From Hymenobacter cyanobacteriorum (GTDB lineage: Bacteria; Bacteroidota; Bacteroidia; Cytophagales; Hymenobacteraceae): a stretch of DNA of 64,000 nt. Of this stretch, positions 16,540 to 24,712 are shown one piece after another. The position numbers and the translations under genes were made by a program. Numbering within the stretch: position 1 is the first letter of the stretch; the number at the start of each line of letters is the position of its first letter. The notes under the pieces were generated by a model. That model worked only from the letters and a program-made list of their open reading frames with translations, did no database searches and had not been told where the DNA came from. The stretch is from assembly GCF_022631375.1 (NCBI RefSeq), contig NZ_JALBGC010000005.1:310001-374000 (forward strand). Direction: 5' to 3'.

Positions 16540-16571
16540 CAAAGGTAGGGCTAAATCGGCCGAAAAGCCAA
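16540..16571 (-). promoter_or_regulatory. Promoter of rplY
   Basis: On the minus strand, TTG (16571-16569), a 21-base spacer and TACCTTTG (16547-16540). Transcription would begin at or just inside the hairpin at 16538-16503. Confidence 0.65.
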
Positions 16572-16597
16572 CGGGTTAGGCAGAAAAACCGGCCGGG

Positions 16598-17662
16598 CTA
16601 ATTCACCGTCGGCACGCTCTTCAGTTGTTCCTGCACCACCGCCTGCGCCTGCATGCGGTCGTTCAGCACCCGCAGGTACTGGCGGGCCTGGGCATTGTCA
16701 CAGGTGAAAGCCGCCTTCTTCGCCCAGTCAATGGCACCGGGCAGGTCGCCGCGCACCTCGCTGGCCACCGCCAGGTTGTAAAAAGCCCGGCCGGCAATTT
16801 TCGGGTCGAGGTGGCGGGCCGACTGCTGCCAGAGGGTGGCCGCGCCGGTCCAGTCGCCAGCCTCGGCGCGCTGGGCAGCTTCCTTCATGCGGGCATCTTT
16901 TTTAGCCGAAGTAAAATAGTCCCGGTTCAGGTCGATGTAGGAAGGCGCGATGCGACGGGCGTAGCCATCACCGGCCCGCTGCGCCACCCGCCGGATGCAC
17001 TCCTCGGGCGGCGGCAACTGGCGCAGGGCGGCAGGATAGGTATCGCCATTGCCGCTGAAAACCAACTGGTCTTCCTGCCGGGCCTGGTCGAGTACGAAGC
17101 CTTGGGCCGCACCGTAGGTGCGGAAACCGGTCACAATTTTCATCACCATTTCTACGTGCACGGTGGGCACCTTGTGCTCGTGGCCTTCCTTGTCTTTATA
17201 AGTGCGGAAGCCGTTGGTGTGGCTCAGCAGCATATCCGAGTCGAAGGCTTCGAGCACCACCAGGCCATCCACCTGCGTGCGGCGGCACAAATCCTGCACG
17301 TAGCGCGGGGCCAGCGGCGGCAGAAAAAACTCGCGGCTACGGCCCAGCAGCTGCAGTTGCGCCTGCGTCACCTTAAAGCGGTAGCTGTTGTTAGCCAGCG
17401 CCTGGCCTACCACGTTCACGCACTCGTCGGCCCCGGCGCGGTCCACGCCCGGGCCTTCGCCGGTGAAAGCGCCTTCCATCACGTCAAAGAACTTATCGCG
17501 GCGCGATTCCGGGATAATGCGGTTGGCGGTGGCTACGCTTTGCAGGTTGGCCGGCATTGGCACCGCCGCCGGGGCCAGCGCCCGAATGTGCACCGAAGAA
17601 GCGCAGGCGCTCAGCAGCAGCGCGGCTAAAAGGGTGGAAGCGGAAGTGTAAAGTTTGTTCAT
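16598..17662 (-). CDS. DUF6340-like lipoprotein
   Basis: A 354-residue lipoprotein; the signal ends at the lipobox LLLSACAS (Cys near residue 20). The middle shows CRRTQVDGLVVLEAFDSD and VHVEMVMKIVTGFRTYGAA, which fit the Bacteroidota DUF6340 family, and the last 110 residues form two TPR-like helical hairpins (AGDWTGAATLWQQSARHLDP, AFYNLAVASEVRGDLPGAID). It is presumably located at the inner or outer membrane; the function is unknown. It lies upstream of rplY with its own terminator. Confidence 0.8.
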   Translation of the reverse strand: MNKLYTSASTLLAALLLSACASSVHIRALAPAAVPMPANLQSVATANRIIPESRRDKFFDVMEGAFTGEGPGVDRAGADECVNVVGQALANNSYRFKVTQAQLQLLGRSREFFLPPLAPRYVQDLCRRTQVDGLVVLEAFDSDMLLSHTNGFRTYKDKEGHEHKVPTVHVEMVMKIVTGFRTYGAAQGFVLDQARQEDQLVFSGNGDTYPAALRQLPPPEECIRRVAQRAGDGYARRIAPSYIDLNRDYFTSAKKDARMKEAAQRAEAGDWTGAATLWQQSARHLDPKIAGRAFYNLAVASEVRGDLPGAIDWAKKAAFTCDNAQARQYLRVLNDRMQAQAVVQEQLKSVPTVN

Positions 17663-17753
17663 GGCGTTTGCAGAAAAAAGTTCCAGTTGGGAAGTCAGTT
17701 CTACAAAATTGTGCCAGTTTTAGGGACAGTGACGGAGTAACGCCGAAAAAGGA

Positions 17754-17848
17754 AACGTCCTGCTGAGCGCAGTCGAAGCATCTCTACCGAGGAAGTAACC
17801 AATTACTCTTCGCGGTAGAGATGCTTCGACTGCGCTCAGCAGGACGTT
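17754..17848. repeat. REP/MITE-like palindrome, subfamily A
   Basis: Arms 17754-17789 and 17813-17848 are perfectly complementary over 36 bp, with a 23-base loop. The arm core is CTGAGCGCAGTCGAAGCATC. It lies between the DUF6340 gene and prs. The same core occurs in five other places in the window. Confidence 0.92.
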
Positions 17849-17875
17849 CTGAATAAGGCCCGTTCAGGTGCGTAT

Positions 17876-18802
17876 TTACACGAACAGCGAGCTGATGCTC
17901 TCGTGCGTCACCACGTTGCGAATGGCGGCCGCAAACAACGGTGCCAGCGAAATGACGTGGATTTTGTCGTTGTGCTCGCGCTGCGGAATGGTGTCGGTCG
18001 TAATCAGCTCGGTGAGCTGCGAGGCGCGGATGCGGTCGTGGGCCGGGCCGCTGAGCAGCGGGTGCGTAATTACCGCGCGCACCGAGTTTGCCCCGCGCTC
18101 CATTACCAGGTCGGCGGCTTTGCAGATGGTGCCGGCCGTGTCCACCATGTCGTCCACAAACACCACGTCCATACCCTTCACATCGCCGATTACCTGCATC
18201 GAGGCAATCTCGTTGGCGCGGATGCGCATCTTGTCACAAACCACGATTTCGGCCCCGAATTTCTTGGCAAAGGCGCGGGTGCGCACCACGCCGCCCACGT
18301 CGGGCGAGGCGAAAATCAGGTTTTCCAGGTTCAGCGACTTGATGTACGGGGCCAATACCGTCGCGCCGTCGAGGTGGTCGACGGGAATGTCGAAGAAGCC
18401 CTGAATCTGGCCGGCGTGCAAGTCGCAGGTCATCAGGCGGTCGGTGCCCACGCTCTGAATGATGTTGGCCACCACTTTGGCCCCGATGCTCACGCGCGGC
18501 TTGTCCTTGCGGTCTTGGCGGGCGTAGCCCATGTAGGGCATCACGATGTTGACTTTGTAGGCCGATGCCCGCTTGCAGGCGTCCACCATCAGCATGAGCT
18601 CCATGAGATGCTCGGCCGGGGGAAAGGTGCTTTGCACCAGAAACACCTCGCAGCCGCGTACGCTTTCGTTGAAGCTTGGGCCCATCTCATTATCGGCAAA
18701 GCGTTGCACGGTGAGGTCGCCAAGCGACGTGCCATAGGCGGCGGCAATGCTTTCGGCAAGCGACCGGGAAGCGCTGCCGGCAAATATTTTGACCTGTTTC
18801 AT
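17876..18802 (-). CDS. prs: Ribose-phosphate pyrophosphokinase (PRPP synthetase)
   Basis: A 308-residue enzyme that makes PRPP from ribose 5-phosphate and ATP for nucleotide, His, Trp and NAD synthesis. Motifs are FAGSASRSLAESIAAAYG, RFADNEMGPSFNESVRG, the flexible ATP loop MPYMGYARQDRKDKPR and the PRPP-binding loop VFVDDMVDTAGTICKAADL. The ATG at 18802 gives the usual MKQVKIFAGS start; the longer reading frame runs back across tRNA-Gln and was rejected. It is preceded by tRNA-Gln and its terminator on the same strand. Confidence 0.98.
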   Translation of the reverse strand: MKQVKIFAGSASRSLAESIAAAYGTSLGDLTVQRFADNEMGPSFNESVRGCEVFLVQSTFPPAEHLMELMLMVDACKRASAYKVNIVMPYMGYARQDRKDKPRVSIGAKVVANIIQSVGTDRLMTCDLHAGQIQGFFDIPVDHLDGATVLAPYIKSLNLENLIFASPDVGGVVRTRAFAKKFGAEIVVCDKMRIRANEIASMQVIGDVKGMDVVFVDDMVDTAGTICKAADLVMERGANSVRAVITHPLLSGPAHDRIRASQLTELITTDTIPQREHNDKIHVISLAPLFAAAIRNVVTHESISSLFV

Positions 18803-18881
18803 TGGGGAAGGTGCTAAGAATGAATGGGTGGGCGAAAAGTGGCGGAGGGCAAGGCCGTGAAAACTTGAAGGGATAGAAAAG

Positions 18882-18929
18882 CGAAAGGCGCTGACCACTC
18901 CGGAAATTGGAGAAGCCAGCGCCTTTTCG
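18882..18929 (-). terminator. Terminator of tRNA-Gln
   Basis: CGAAAGGCGCTG (18882-18893) pairs with CAGCGCCTTTTCG (18917-18929); an inner CTCC/GGAG pairing extends the stem. On the minus strand it lies about 20 bases after the tRNA and is followed by CTTTTCT. Confidence 0.75.
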
Positions 18930-18947
18930 TTTACTCGAGCGTTGTCG

Positions 18948-19020
18948 TTGTCCGACCAGGGCTCGAACCTGGACTTTCTTGAATCAAAATCAAGCGTGTT
19001 GCCAGTTACACCATCGGACA
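18948..19020 (-). tRNA. tRNA-Gln (anticodon TTG)
   Basis: A 73-nt cloverleaf on the minus strand. The acceptor stem is TGTCCGA / TCGGACA, the D arm GGTGTAACTGGCAAC, the anticodon arm CTTGA-TTTTGAT-TCAAG with anticodon TTG, and the T arm has GGTTCGAGCC. The discriminator is A. CCA is not encoded and must be added after transcription. Confidence 0.95.
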
Positions 19021-19224
19021 ATTTCCCAGCGGGCTACGTGCCGTTTGGGAGTGCAAATGTACAGCCGAAAAGATTCGAGGCAAGTATTTGGCGAAAAAAT
19101 TTCTGCAAAAAAATGCGTCGCCCACCGCCCGAAATGCCGCGCATACATGCTACAGGCTGATTTACACCGGCTAAGTGCACCGGGGTAGCCGATAGGCGCG
19201 CGCGCCGGCTGCAATGGATTGGGG

Positions 19225-19255
19225 TTGGAAAACCGGGGTTTGGGCCGTAATTTTG
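19225..19255 (+). promoter_or_regulatory. Promoter of atpD-atpC
   Basis: TTG at 19225-19227, a 20-base spacer and TAATTTTG at 19248-19255 fit the Bacteroidota consensus; the atpD ATG follows about 40 bases later. Confidence 0.65.
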
Positions 19256-19296
19256 CGGCCTGAAAAGAGCATTAACTTCATCATAAATACAACCAA

Positions 19297-20802
19297 ATGG
19301 CCAATACCGGCAAAATCACTCAGGTCATCGGCCCCGTCGTTGACGTGAGCTTCGCGGGCGAAAACACGAAGCTGCCCAACATCCTCGACGCGCTCGAAGT
19401 CACGAAAGACAACGGCCAGGTAGTGGTACTCGAGTGCCAGCAGCACCTGGGCGAGGACCGGGTTCGGACCATTGCCATGGACTCGACCGAAGGCCTGACC
19501 CGCGGCGCCGAAGTGCGCGACATGGGCGCGCCTATCTCGATGCCCACCGGCGACGGCGTGAAAGGCCGCCTGTTCAACGTTATCGGCCAGGCCATCGACG
19601 GCATTCAGCAGCCCAAAAGCGCGGGTGCCCTCTCCATCCACCGCAACGCCCCGGCGTTTGAAGAACTGGCTACTTCGTCGGAAGTATTCTTCACCGGCAT
19701 TAAGGTGATTGACCTGCTCGCTCCTTATGTAAAGGGTGGCAAGATTGGTCTGTTCGGTGGTGCCGGCGTAGGCAAAACCGTACTGATCCAGGAGCTTATC
19801 AACAACGTGGCCAAGGCCTACGAAGGCCTGTCGGTGTTTGCCGGCGTGGGCGAGCGTACCCGCGAAGGCAACGACTTGCTGCGCGAATTCATCGAAGCCA
19901 ACATCATCCGCTACGGCGACGCCTTCAAGCACTCGATGGAAGAAGGCGGCTGGGACCTTACGAAAGTGGACCTCGCCGAAATGGAGAAGTCGCAGGCCAC
20001 CCTCGTGTTCGGCCAGATGAACGAGCCCCCCGGAGCCCGCGCCCGCGTGGCCCTGTCGGGCCTGACCATTGCCGAGAGCTTCCGCGACGGCGACGGCACC
20101 GGTGCCGGCCGCGATATCCTGTTCTTCATCGACAACATCTTCCGCTTCACGCAGGCAGGTTCGGAAGTATCGGCTCTGCTGGGCCGGATGCCGTCGGCCG
20201 TAGGTTACCAGCCCACGCTGGCCACCGAAATGGGTGCCATGCAGGAGCGCATCACCTCGACCAAGCGCGGCTCGATTACCTCGGTGCAGGCCGTGTATGT
20301 GCCGGCCGATGACTTGACTGACCCGGCCCCGGCCAACACGTTTGCTCACTTGGACGCCACGACGGTACTGAGCCGCAAAATCGCCGAGCTGGGCATCTAC
20401 CCGGCCGTTGACCCGCTGGACTCGACCTCGCGCATCCTGTCGGCCGACGTGCTCGGCGCTGACCACTACAACACCGCCCAGCGCGTGAAGGAGTTGCTCC
20501 AGCGTTACAAGGAACTCCAGGACATCATCGCCATTCTGGGTATGGACGAACTCTCCGAAGAGGACAAGCAGGTGGTGAACCGCGCCCGTCGCGTGCAGCG
20601 CTTCCTGTCGCAGCCCTTCTTCGTGGCCGAGCAGTTCACCGGCCTCAAAGGCGTGCTCGTTGACATCAAAGACACCATCAAAGGCTTCAACGAAATCATC
20701 GACGGCAAGCACGACCACCTCCCCGAGGCGGCCTTCAACCTGGTTGGTAACATCGAGGATGCCGTGGCCAAAGGCGAGCGCCTGATTGCGGAAGCCAAAT
20801 AG
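19297..20802 (+). CDS. atpD: F1F0 ATP synthase beta subunit
   Basis: A 501-residue catalytic subunit of F1. The Walker A motif GGAGVGKT is at residues 154-161, the catalytic Glu lies in GVGERTREGNDL, and Walker B is in DILFFIDNIFRF; the DELSEEDKQ catch loop is present. The length is normal for Bacteroidota. It forms a two-gene unit with atpC; the alpha, gamma, delta, a, b and c genes are elsewhere, which is the usual arrangement in this phylum. The 87 bases between atpD and atpC are almost entirely an AT-rich inverted repeat. Confidence 0.99.
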   Translation: MANTGKITQVIGPVVDVSFAGENTKLPNILDALEVTKDNGQVVVLECQQHLGEDRVRTIAMDSTEGLTRGAEVRDMGAPISMPTGDGVKGRLFNVIGQAIDGIQQPKSAGALSIHRNAPAFEELATSSEVFFTGIKVIDLLAPYVKGGKIGLFGGAGVGKTVLIQELINNVAKAYEGLSVFAGVGERTREGNDLLREFIEANIIRYGDAFKHSMEEGGWDLTKVDLAEMEKSQATLVFGQMNEPPGARARVALSGLTIAESFRDGDGTGAGRDILFFIDNIFRFTQAGSEVSALLGRMPSAVGYQPTLATEMGAMQERITSTKRGSITSVQAVYVPADDLTDPAPANTFAHLDATTVLSRKIAELGIYPAVDPLDSTSRILSADVLGADHYNTAQRVKELLQRYKELQDIIAILGMDELSEEDKQVVNRARRVQRFLSQPFFVAEQFTGLKGVLVDIKDTIKGFNEIIDGKHDHLPEAAFNLVGNIEDAVAKGERLIAEAK

Positions 20803-20805
20803 ATA

Positions 20806-20884
20806 GAAGGGTTGAATTTTGAGGGTTGAGTGTTGAATGGATGTTCCGTTAACTCAACCCTCAAAACTCAACATTCAACATTCC
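20806..20884. repeat. AT-rich inverted repeat between atpD and atpC
   Basis: Left arm 20806-20840 and right arm 20851-20884 are built from the words TTGAAT, TTGAGGG and TTGAGTG in opposite directions (for example GAGGGTTGAG and CTCAACCCTC). It fills the atpD-atpC gap and would form a hairpin in the shared mRNA. Confidence 0.8.
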
Positions 20885-20889
20885 AAAAC

Positions 20890-21138
20890 ATGCATCTAGA
20901 AATCATCACCCCCGACCGCAAGGTTTTCGAAGGCGAAGTGACGTCGGCCCAGTTTCCGGGTGCCGATGGCTCGTTTGAAGTGCTGAACAACCACGCTCCG
21001 CTGATTGCCGCCCTGAAGGCTGGCGACGTGACCCTGACGGGCGGCGCAGGTGGCCGGGAGGTCATCCGCATCGAAGGCGGCGTAGTGGAAGTGCTGCGCA
21101 ACAATGTGATTGTGCTGGCTGAAGGCACGGTATCGTAA
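20890..21138 (+). CDS. atpC: F1F0 ATP synthase epsilon subunit (short form)
   Basis: An 82-residue epsilon subunit with only the N-terminal beta-sandwich: LEIITPDRKVFEGEV, then FPGADGSFEVLNNHAPLIAA and IRIEGGVVEVLRNNVIVLAE. The C-terminal helical hairpin that inhibits ATP hydrolysis in E. coli is missing, as is usual in Bacteroidota. The ATG at 20890 was chosen because the in-frame extension upstream is repeat sequence. A strong terminator follows. Confidence 0.96.
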   Translation: MHLEIITPDRKVFEGEVTSAQFPGADGSFEVLNNHAPLIAALKAGDVTLTGGAGGREVIRIEGGVVEVLRNNVIVLAEGTVS

Positions 21139-21172
21139 AGCTCGCCGCAGCTTAACGCCTGATTTACCGATG

Positions 21173-21208
21173 AAAATCCCCGCAATGCCTGGCATTGTGG
21201 GGATTTTT
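21173..21208 (+). terminator. Terminator of atpD-atpC
   Basis: AAAATCCCCGCAATG (21173-21187) pairs with CATTGTGGGGATTTT across the loop CCTGG with one G-T wobble, followed by a T-run. Confidence 0.9.
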
Positions 21209-21274
21209 TTGTGCAGATTCGGATAGAATACATTACTTTGCAGTACAATTTATTCTTCTTTACATACTGCAAAA

Positions 21275-22159
21275 ATGGTACAACGAGTTTTCTGGGTGTT
21301 GGTGCTCTGGGTAGGGCTGAGCAGTTGGGTGCTGGCCGATGGGTTTCGGGAGCAGTTTCGGGCGGCCTTTAAGGCGGGAGATTTGACCGGGGCTGAGAAA
21401 GTGCTGACCGACTGGGAGAAAGCCACGCCGAAAGACCCCGATTTGTACGTGGCCCGCTTCAACTTTCTGCTGAACAAGGCCACCAAGCGCACACCGGTTC
21501 CGTCGGAGCCAGTAGCAGCAACGGCGGGCGCGCCCGCACCTGCGCCGCGCCCGCAGCAGGTGCTGGTGAGCTACGACCCAGCTATCATGGCCCAGGCCTC
21601 GGCGGTGTTGAAGCAGGGCATTTCCCTAGCCCCCGAGCGGCTGGACATGCGCATGGGCCTGGCCAAAAGCTACGAAATGGCGGGCCAGCCCGGGCCGCTG
21701 CTCCAGACGATTCGGGAGACGCTGGAGGCGCGCAAAAACGGCGGCAAGCCCTGGCTATGGCGCGACGGCGTGCCGCTGCCCGGGCCGGAAAATGCGTTTG
21801 TGCCGGCCGCCATCGAGCCGTTTGCCAGCAACTACTGGAAGCAGCCGGGCGACAAAGGCCTGGAAAACGGCCGGCCCATTGCGGAGCTAATGGAGGAATA
21901 TTTCCCGCAGAATTCGCTGGGCTATTTCAATATGGGCGTGTACTACGCGCACCTGCACAAAACCCAGGAGTCGTACGAGAAGATGCAGCAGGCCGATGCG
22001 CTCGACCCCAACGATGTGTCGACGCTGATGAACCTGACCCGCATGGCCATCGAACTGAAGCAGAAGGACAAGGCGCTGGCCTACCAGGAGCGCCTACGCA
22101 AGCTGCCCAACGGTGGCCCGGCGGCCGACAGCTTCGCCAGCGCCATGCAGAAGCTGTAG
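21275..22159 (+). CDS. Secreted TPR-repeat protein
   Basis: A 294-residue exported protein with signal peptide MVQRVFWVLVLWVGLSSWVLA. Helical repeats follow: an early TPR (FRAAFKAGDLTGAEKVLTDW), an Ala/Pro-rich linker (about 75-100) and C-terminal TPRs (LGYFNMGVYYAHLHKTQESY, DVSTLMNLTRMAIELKQKDK). TPRs bind other proteins; the partner is unknown. A TTACTTTG box lies about 35 bases upstream and a clear terminator follows, so it is probably monocistronic. Confidence 0.82.
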   Translation: MVQRVFWVLVLWVGLSSWVLADGFREQFRAAFKAGDLTGAEKVLTDWEKATPKDPDLYVARFNFLLNKATKRTPVPSEPVAATAGAPAPAPRPQQVLVSYDPAIMAQASAVLKQGISLAPERLDMRMGLAKSYEMAGQPGPLLQTIRETLEARKNGGKPWLWRDGVPLPGPENAFVPAAIEPFASNYWKQPGDKGLENGRPIAELMEEYFPQNSLGYFNMGVYYAHLHKTQESYEKMQQADALDPNDVSTLMNLTRMAIELKQKDKALAYQERLRKLPNGGPAADSFASAMQKL

Positions 22160-22181
22160 AACCTGCCTGGCGGCTATGCTG

Positions 22182-22213
22182 AAAAGCCTTTCCCTGCTGG
22201 GGAAAGGCTTTTT
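22182..22213 (+). terminator. Terminator of the TPR gene
   Basis: AAAAGCCTTTCCC (22182-22194) pairs with GGGAAAGGCTTTT across a short loop, then TTGGTTTTT. Confidence 0.88.
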
Positions 22214-22293
22214 GGTTTTTGGGCGGGGGCCAGCCAAAACGCGCGTGGGCCGTATAGCCTTGCAACCGGGCCGCGGTGGCCCTCGATTTACTT

Positions 22294-23406
22294 ATGCAAA
22301 AACCGTTTAATCTGTTCGCGGCCGTTGAGAATATTTACACGCCCCGGCAGCGCTATGTGCTGCTGGTGGCCTCGCTGCTGGGCCTGGCGGTGCTGATGCT
22401 GCTGGGGCTGGCGCAATACCTCACGGCGTTTCTGGCGGCGGGCATCCTGTTTGTGGTGTTTCGGCCGTGGTGGGTGGCGCTGGTGCACAAGCGGCGTTGG
22501 AACGCACGATTGGTCACAATTGGCATTCTGCTGATTACGGTGGTGGTGCTGGTGATTCCGTTCTACTCGCTCAGCTCGCTGCTGCTCGACCGGCTCATTG
22601 CCTTTGCCCAGAACCCCGACCAGATAATGGGCGTGGTGCACAAAGTGGAAAAAGCCACCGGCTTCAAAATTGCCGAGCAGCTGAACGTGCGGCAGCTGCT
22701 GCTGCAAGCCGGCGCGAAGGTGAGCGGCTGGCTGCCCACGCTGGCCAGCAGCGCCCTCAACTTTCTGGTAATTGTGGGTTTGATGCTGTTCACGATGTAC
22801 TACATGTTCATGCAGGAAACCTATTTTCTATTGGGGCTGCACCGCTACCTGCCCTTCCGCAACGAAACGCTGGAGGACCTGGGCGAGTCGCTGAAAAACA
22901 ACGTGAATGCCAACGTGCTGGGGCAGGTGGTGGTGGCCCTGGTGCAAAGCATTCTGACGGGGCTGACGCTGTGGATATTCGGGGTGCCCGATGCGCTGTT
23001 CTGGGGCGTGGTGGCGTTTTTCATGGCGTTTCTGCCGGTGCTGGGCACGCCGCTGGTGTGGGGGCCGGCAGCCCTCTACCAATTTTCGCAGGGCAACAAC
23101 GGGCAGGCCATTGGCATTCTGCTGGTAGGCTTTATCGTAATTATCAACGTGGACAACGTGCTGCGCATCATGCTGGCCAAGCGCATGGGCGACATTCACC
23201 CGCTCGTCACGCTGGTGGGGCTGGTGCTGGGCGTGGAGATTTTTGGCCTGATTGGGCTGGTGGTGGGGCCGCTGCTGGTGTCGTATTTCCTGGTACTGAT
23301 GGAAGTATTCCGGCGCGAGAACCGCACGCACCAGCAGGCGCTGGCGGCGGCGGAAAAAGAAGTGGTACGCCCCCCATTGGCCGCCGACCCGGCATCGGAG
23401 GGCTAA
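22294..23406 (+). CDS. AI-2E family membrane transporter
   Basis: A 370-residue inner-membrane protein with about eight TM segments: two at the N-terminus (YVLLVASLLGLAVLMLLGLA, FLAAGILFVVF), one near residue 80, an amphipathic region (about 100-150), then VVALVQSILTGLTLWIFGVP, FFMAFLPVLGTPLVWGP and a C-terminal group including IHPLVTLVGLVLGVEIFGLI. This order fits the AI-2E/PerM family, whose substrates are mostly unproven. The ATG at 22294 was preferred over a GTG at 22276. The next gene begins 41 bases later with its own promoter. Confidence 0.88.
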   Translation: MQKPFNLFAAVENIYTPRQRYVLLVASLLGLAVLMLLGLAQYLTAFLAAGILFVVFRPWWVALVHKRRWNARLVTIGILLITVVVLVIPFYSLSSLLLDRLIAFAQNPDQIMGVVHKVEKATGFKIAEQLNVRQLLLQAGAKVSGWLPTLASSALNFLVIVGLMLFTMYYMFMQETYFLLGLHRYLPFRNETLEDLGESLKNNVNANVLGQVVVALVQSILTGLTLWIFGVPDALFWGVVAFFMAFLPVLGTPLVWGPAALYQFSQGNNGQAIGILLVGFIVIINVDNVLRIMLAKRMGDIHPLVTLVGLVLGVEIFGLIGLVVGPLLVSYFLVLMEVFRRENRTHQQALAAAEKEVVRPPLAADPASEG

Positions 23407-23415
23407 GCGGCGGAG

Positions 23416-23423
23416 TACCTTTG
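23416..23423 (+). promoter_or_regulatory. -7 promoter element of the trans-sulfuration gene
   Basis: TACCTTTG, 24 bases before the ATG at 23448, in the short gap after the AI-2E gene. No good -33 element at the expected spacing. Confidence 0.5.
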
Positions 23424-23447
23424 TCGCCGACCCGTACCTGACTCCTC

Positions 23448-24572
23448 ATGCCCAACATTCAGCCCAAAATCACGCCCATCTACCAAACGTCGGTATTCAA
23501 GTTTGAGGACCTCGACGCCGTGCAGCAGTACTTTGACGAGCCGGGCAGCCGCTACCTGTACTCGCGCAACGGCAACCCCAACTCCGACGAGCTGGCTACG
23601 GCCGTGGCGCAGTGGGAGGGCGGCGCGGGCGCCGTGGCCACGGGCTCGGGCATGGCGGCCATTTTTGCGGCGCTGCTGACCTATTGCCAGGCCGGCGACC
23701 ACGTGCTGTGCGCGGCCGACATCTACGGCGGCTCGGCGGCGCTGCTGAACCTGGAGCTTAGCCGGCTGGGCATTGCGGTAACCTACGTGCCGTTTGAAAG
23801 CCTCTACGACCTGGCGGCTTACGTGCAGCCCACCACGCGCCTGCTGTTGTGCGAAACCATGAGCAACCCGCTGCTGCGCGTGGTGGACCTGCGCGCCGCC
23901 GCCGCCGAATGCCACCGCCACGGCTTGAAGCTGGTGGTCGACAACACATTTTCGACGCCGGTGCTGACCCGGCCGCTGGGCTACGGGGCCGACCTCGTGC
24001 TGCACAGCGTGACCAAATACCTCGCCGGCCATTCCGACGTAACGGCCGGGGCCGTGGTAGCCCGCACGCCCGAAGATGCGGCCCGCCTGCGCCAGATTGG
24101 CGTGATATTCGGCCTCACCCTAAGCCCGATGGAAAGCTGGCTGAGCGTGCGCGGCATGAAAACCATGCGCCTGCGCGTGGCCGCCCACTCCGAAAATGCC
24201 CTCGCCGTGGCCGAATTCCTGACCCGGCAGCCGGCCGTGCAGGCGGTGTACTACCCGGGGCTGGCCGCGCACCCGCAGAACCAGCTGGCGTCCGAGCAGG
24301 GCGGCGGGCGCTTCGGCGGCATGCTCTCGTTTCGGCTGCCTGATGATGAGCAACTCGTCAACCGCTTCATGCAGCGCAGCCAGCGGTTTCCGTTCGCGCC
24401 TTCGCTGGCGGGGGTTGATTCGTCGTGCTCGTCGCCGCTCTACACCTCGCACCGGGCGCTGACGGATGCGCAACGCGCCGAGCTGGGCATTTCGGTGGGG
24501 CTGGTGCGGCTGAGCGTGGGCATTGAGCCGGTGGAGGAGCTGCTGGCGGATTTGGCCCAGGCGCTGGGGTAG
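23448..24572 (+). CDS. Cys/Met metabolism PLP-dependent enzyme (cystathionine gamma-synthase/lyase-like)
   Basis: A 374-residue fold-type I PLP enzyme of the trans-sulfuration family. PLP-binding motifs are YSRNGNPNSDELATAVAQWE, TGSGMAAIFAALL and DNTFSTPVLTRPLGYGADLV; the Schiff-base Lys is K190 in HSVTKYLAGHSDV. SSCSSPLYTSH and VGLVRLSVGIEP mark the substrate end. The family includes cystathionine gamma-synthase, cystathionine beta- and gamma-lyases and O-acetylhomoserine sulfhydrylase; sequence alone does not decide among them. No other Met/Cys gene is adjacent. Confidence 0.93.
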   Translation: MPNIQPKITPIYQTSVFKFEDLDAVQQYFDEPGSRYLYSRNGNPNSDELATAVAQWEGGAGAVATGSGMAAIFAALLTYCQAGDHVLCAADIYGGSAALLNLELSRLGIAVTYVPFESLYDLAAYVQPTTRLLLCETMSNPLLRVVDLRAAAAECHRHGLKLVVDNTFSTPVLTRPLGYGADLVLHSVTKYLAGHSDVTAGAVVARTPEDAARLRQIGVIFGLTLSPMESWLSVRGMKTMRLRVAAHSENALAVAEFLTRQPAVQAVYYPGLAAHPQNQLASEQGGGRFGGMLSFRLPDDEQLVNRFMQRSQRFPFAPSLAGVDSSCSSPLYTSHRALTDAQRAELGISVGLVRLSVGIEPVEELLADLAQALG

Positions 24573-24587
24573 GGGCGGAATGTTACT

Positions 24588-24694
24588 AAAAAGAACGTCA
24601 TGCTGAGCGCAGCCGAAGCATTTCTACCGCGCAAGTAATTCATTTACTATTGCACGCGAGATGCTTCGACTTCGCTCAGCATGACGTTCTTTTT
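24588..24694. repeat. REP/MITE-like palindrome, subfamily A
   Basis: Facing arms beginning AAAAAGAACGTCATGCTGAG (24588) and ending with CTCAGCATGACGTTCTTTTT (to about 24694) pair over about 36 bp with a few mismatches; the loop is about 35 bases. It lies between two convergent genes and the T-run may help terminate the left gene. Confidence 0.88.
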
Positions 24695-24712
24695 CGGTTA
24701 GTACCCTCTTCC

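Noticed and set aside
18803..19021. Longer prs start reading back across the tRNA
   Set aside because: The extension runs through tRNA-Gln and its terminator; the family N-terminus begins at 18802.
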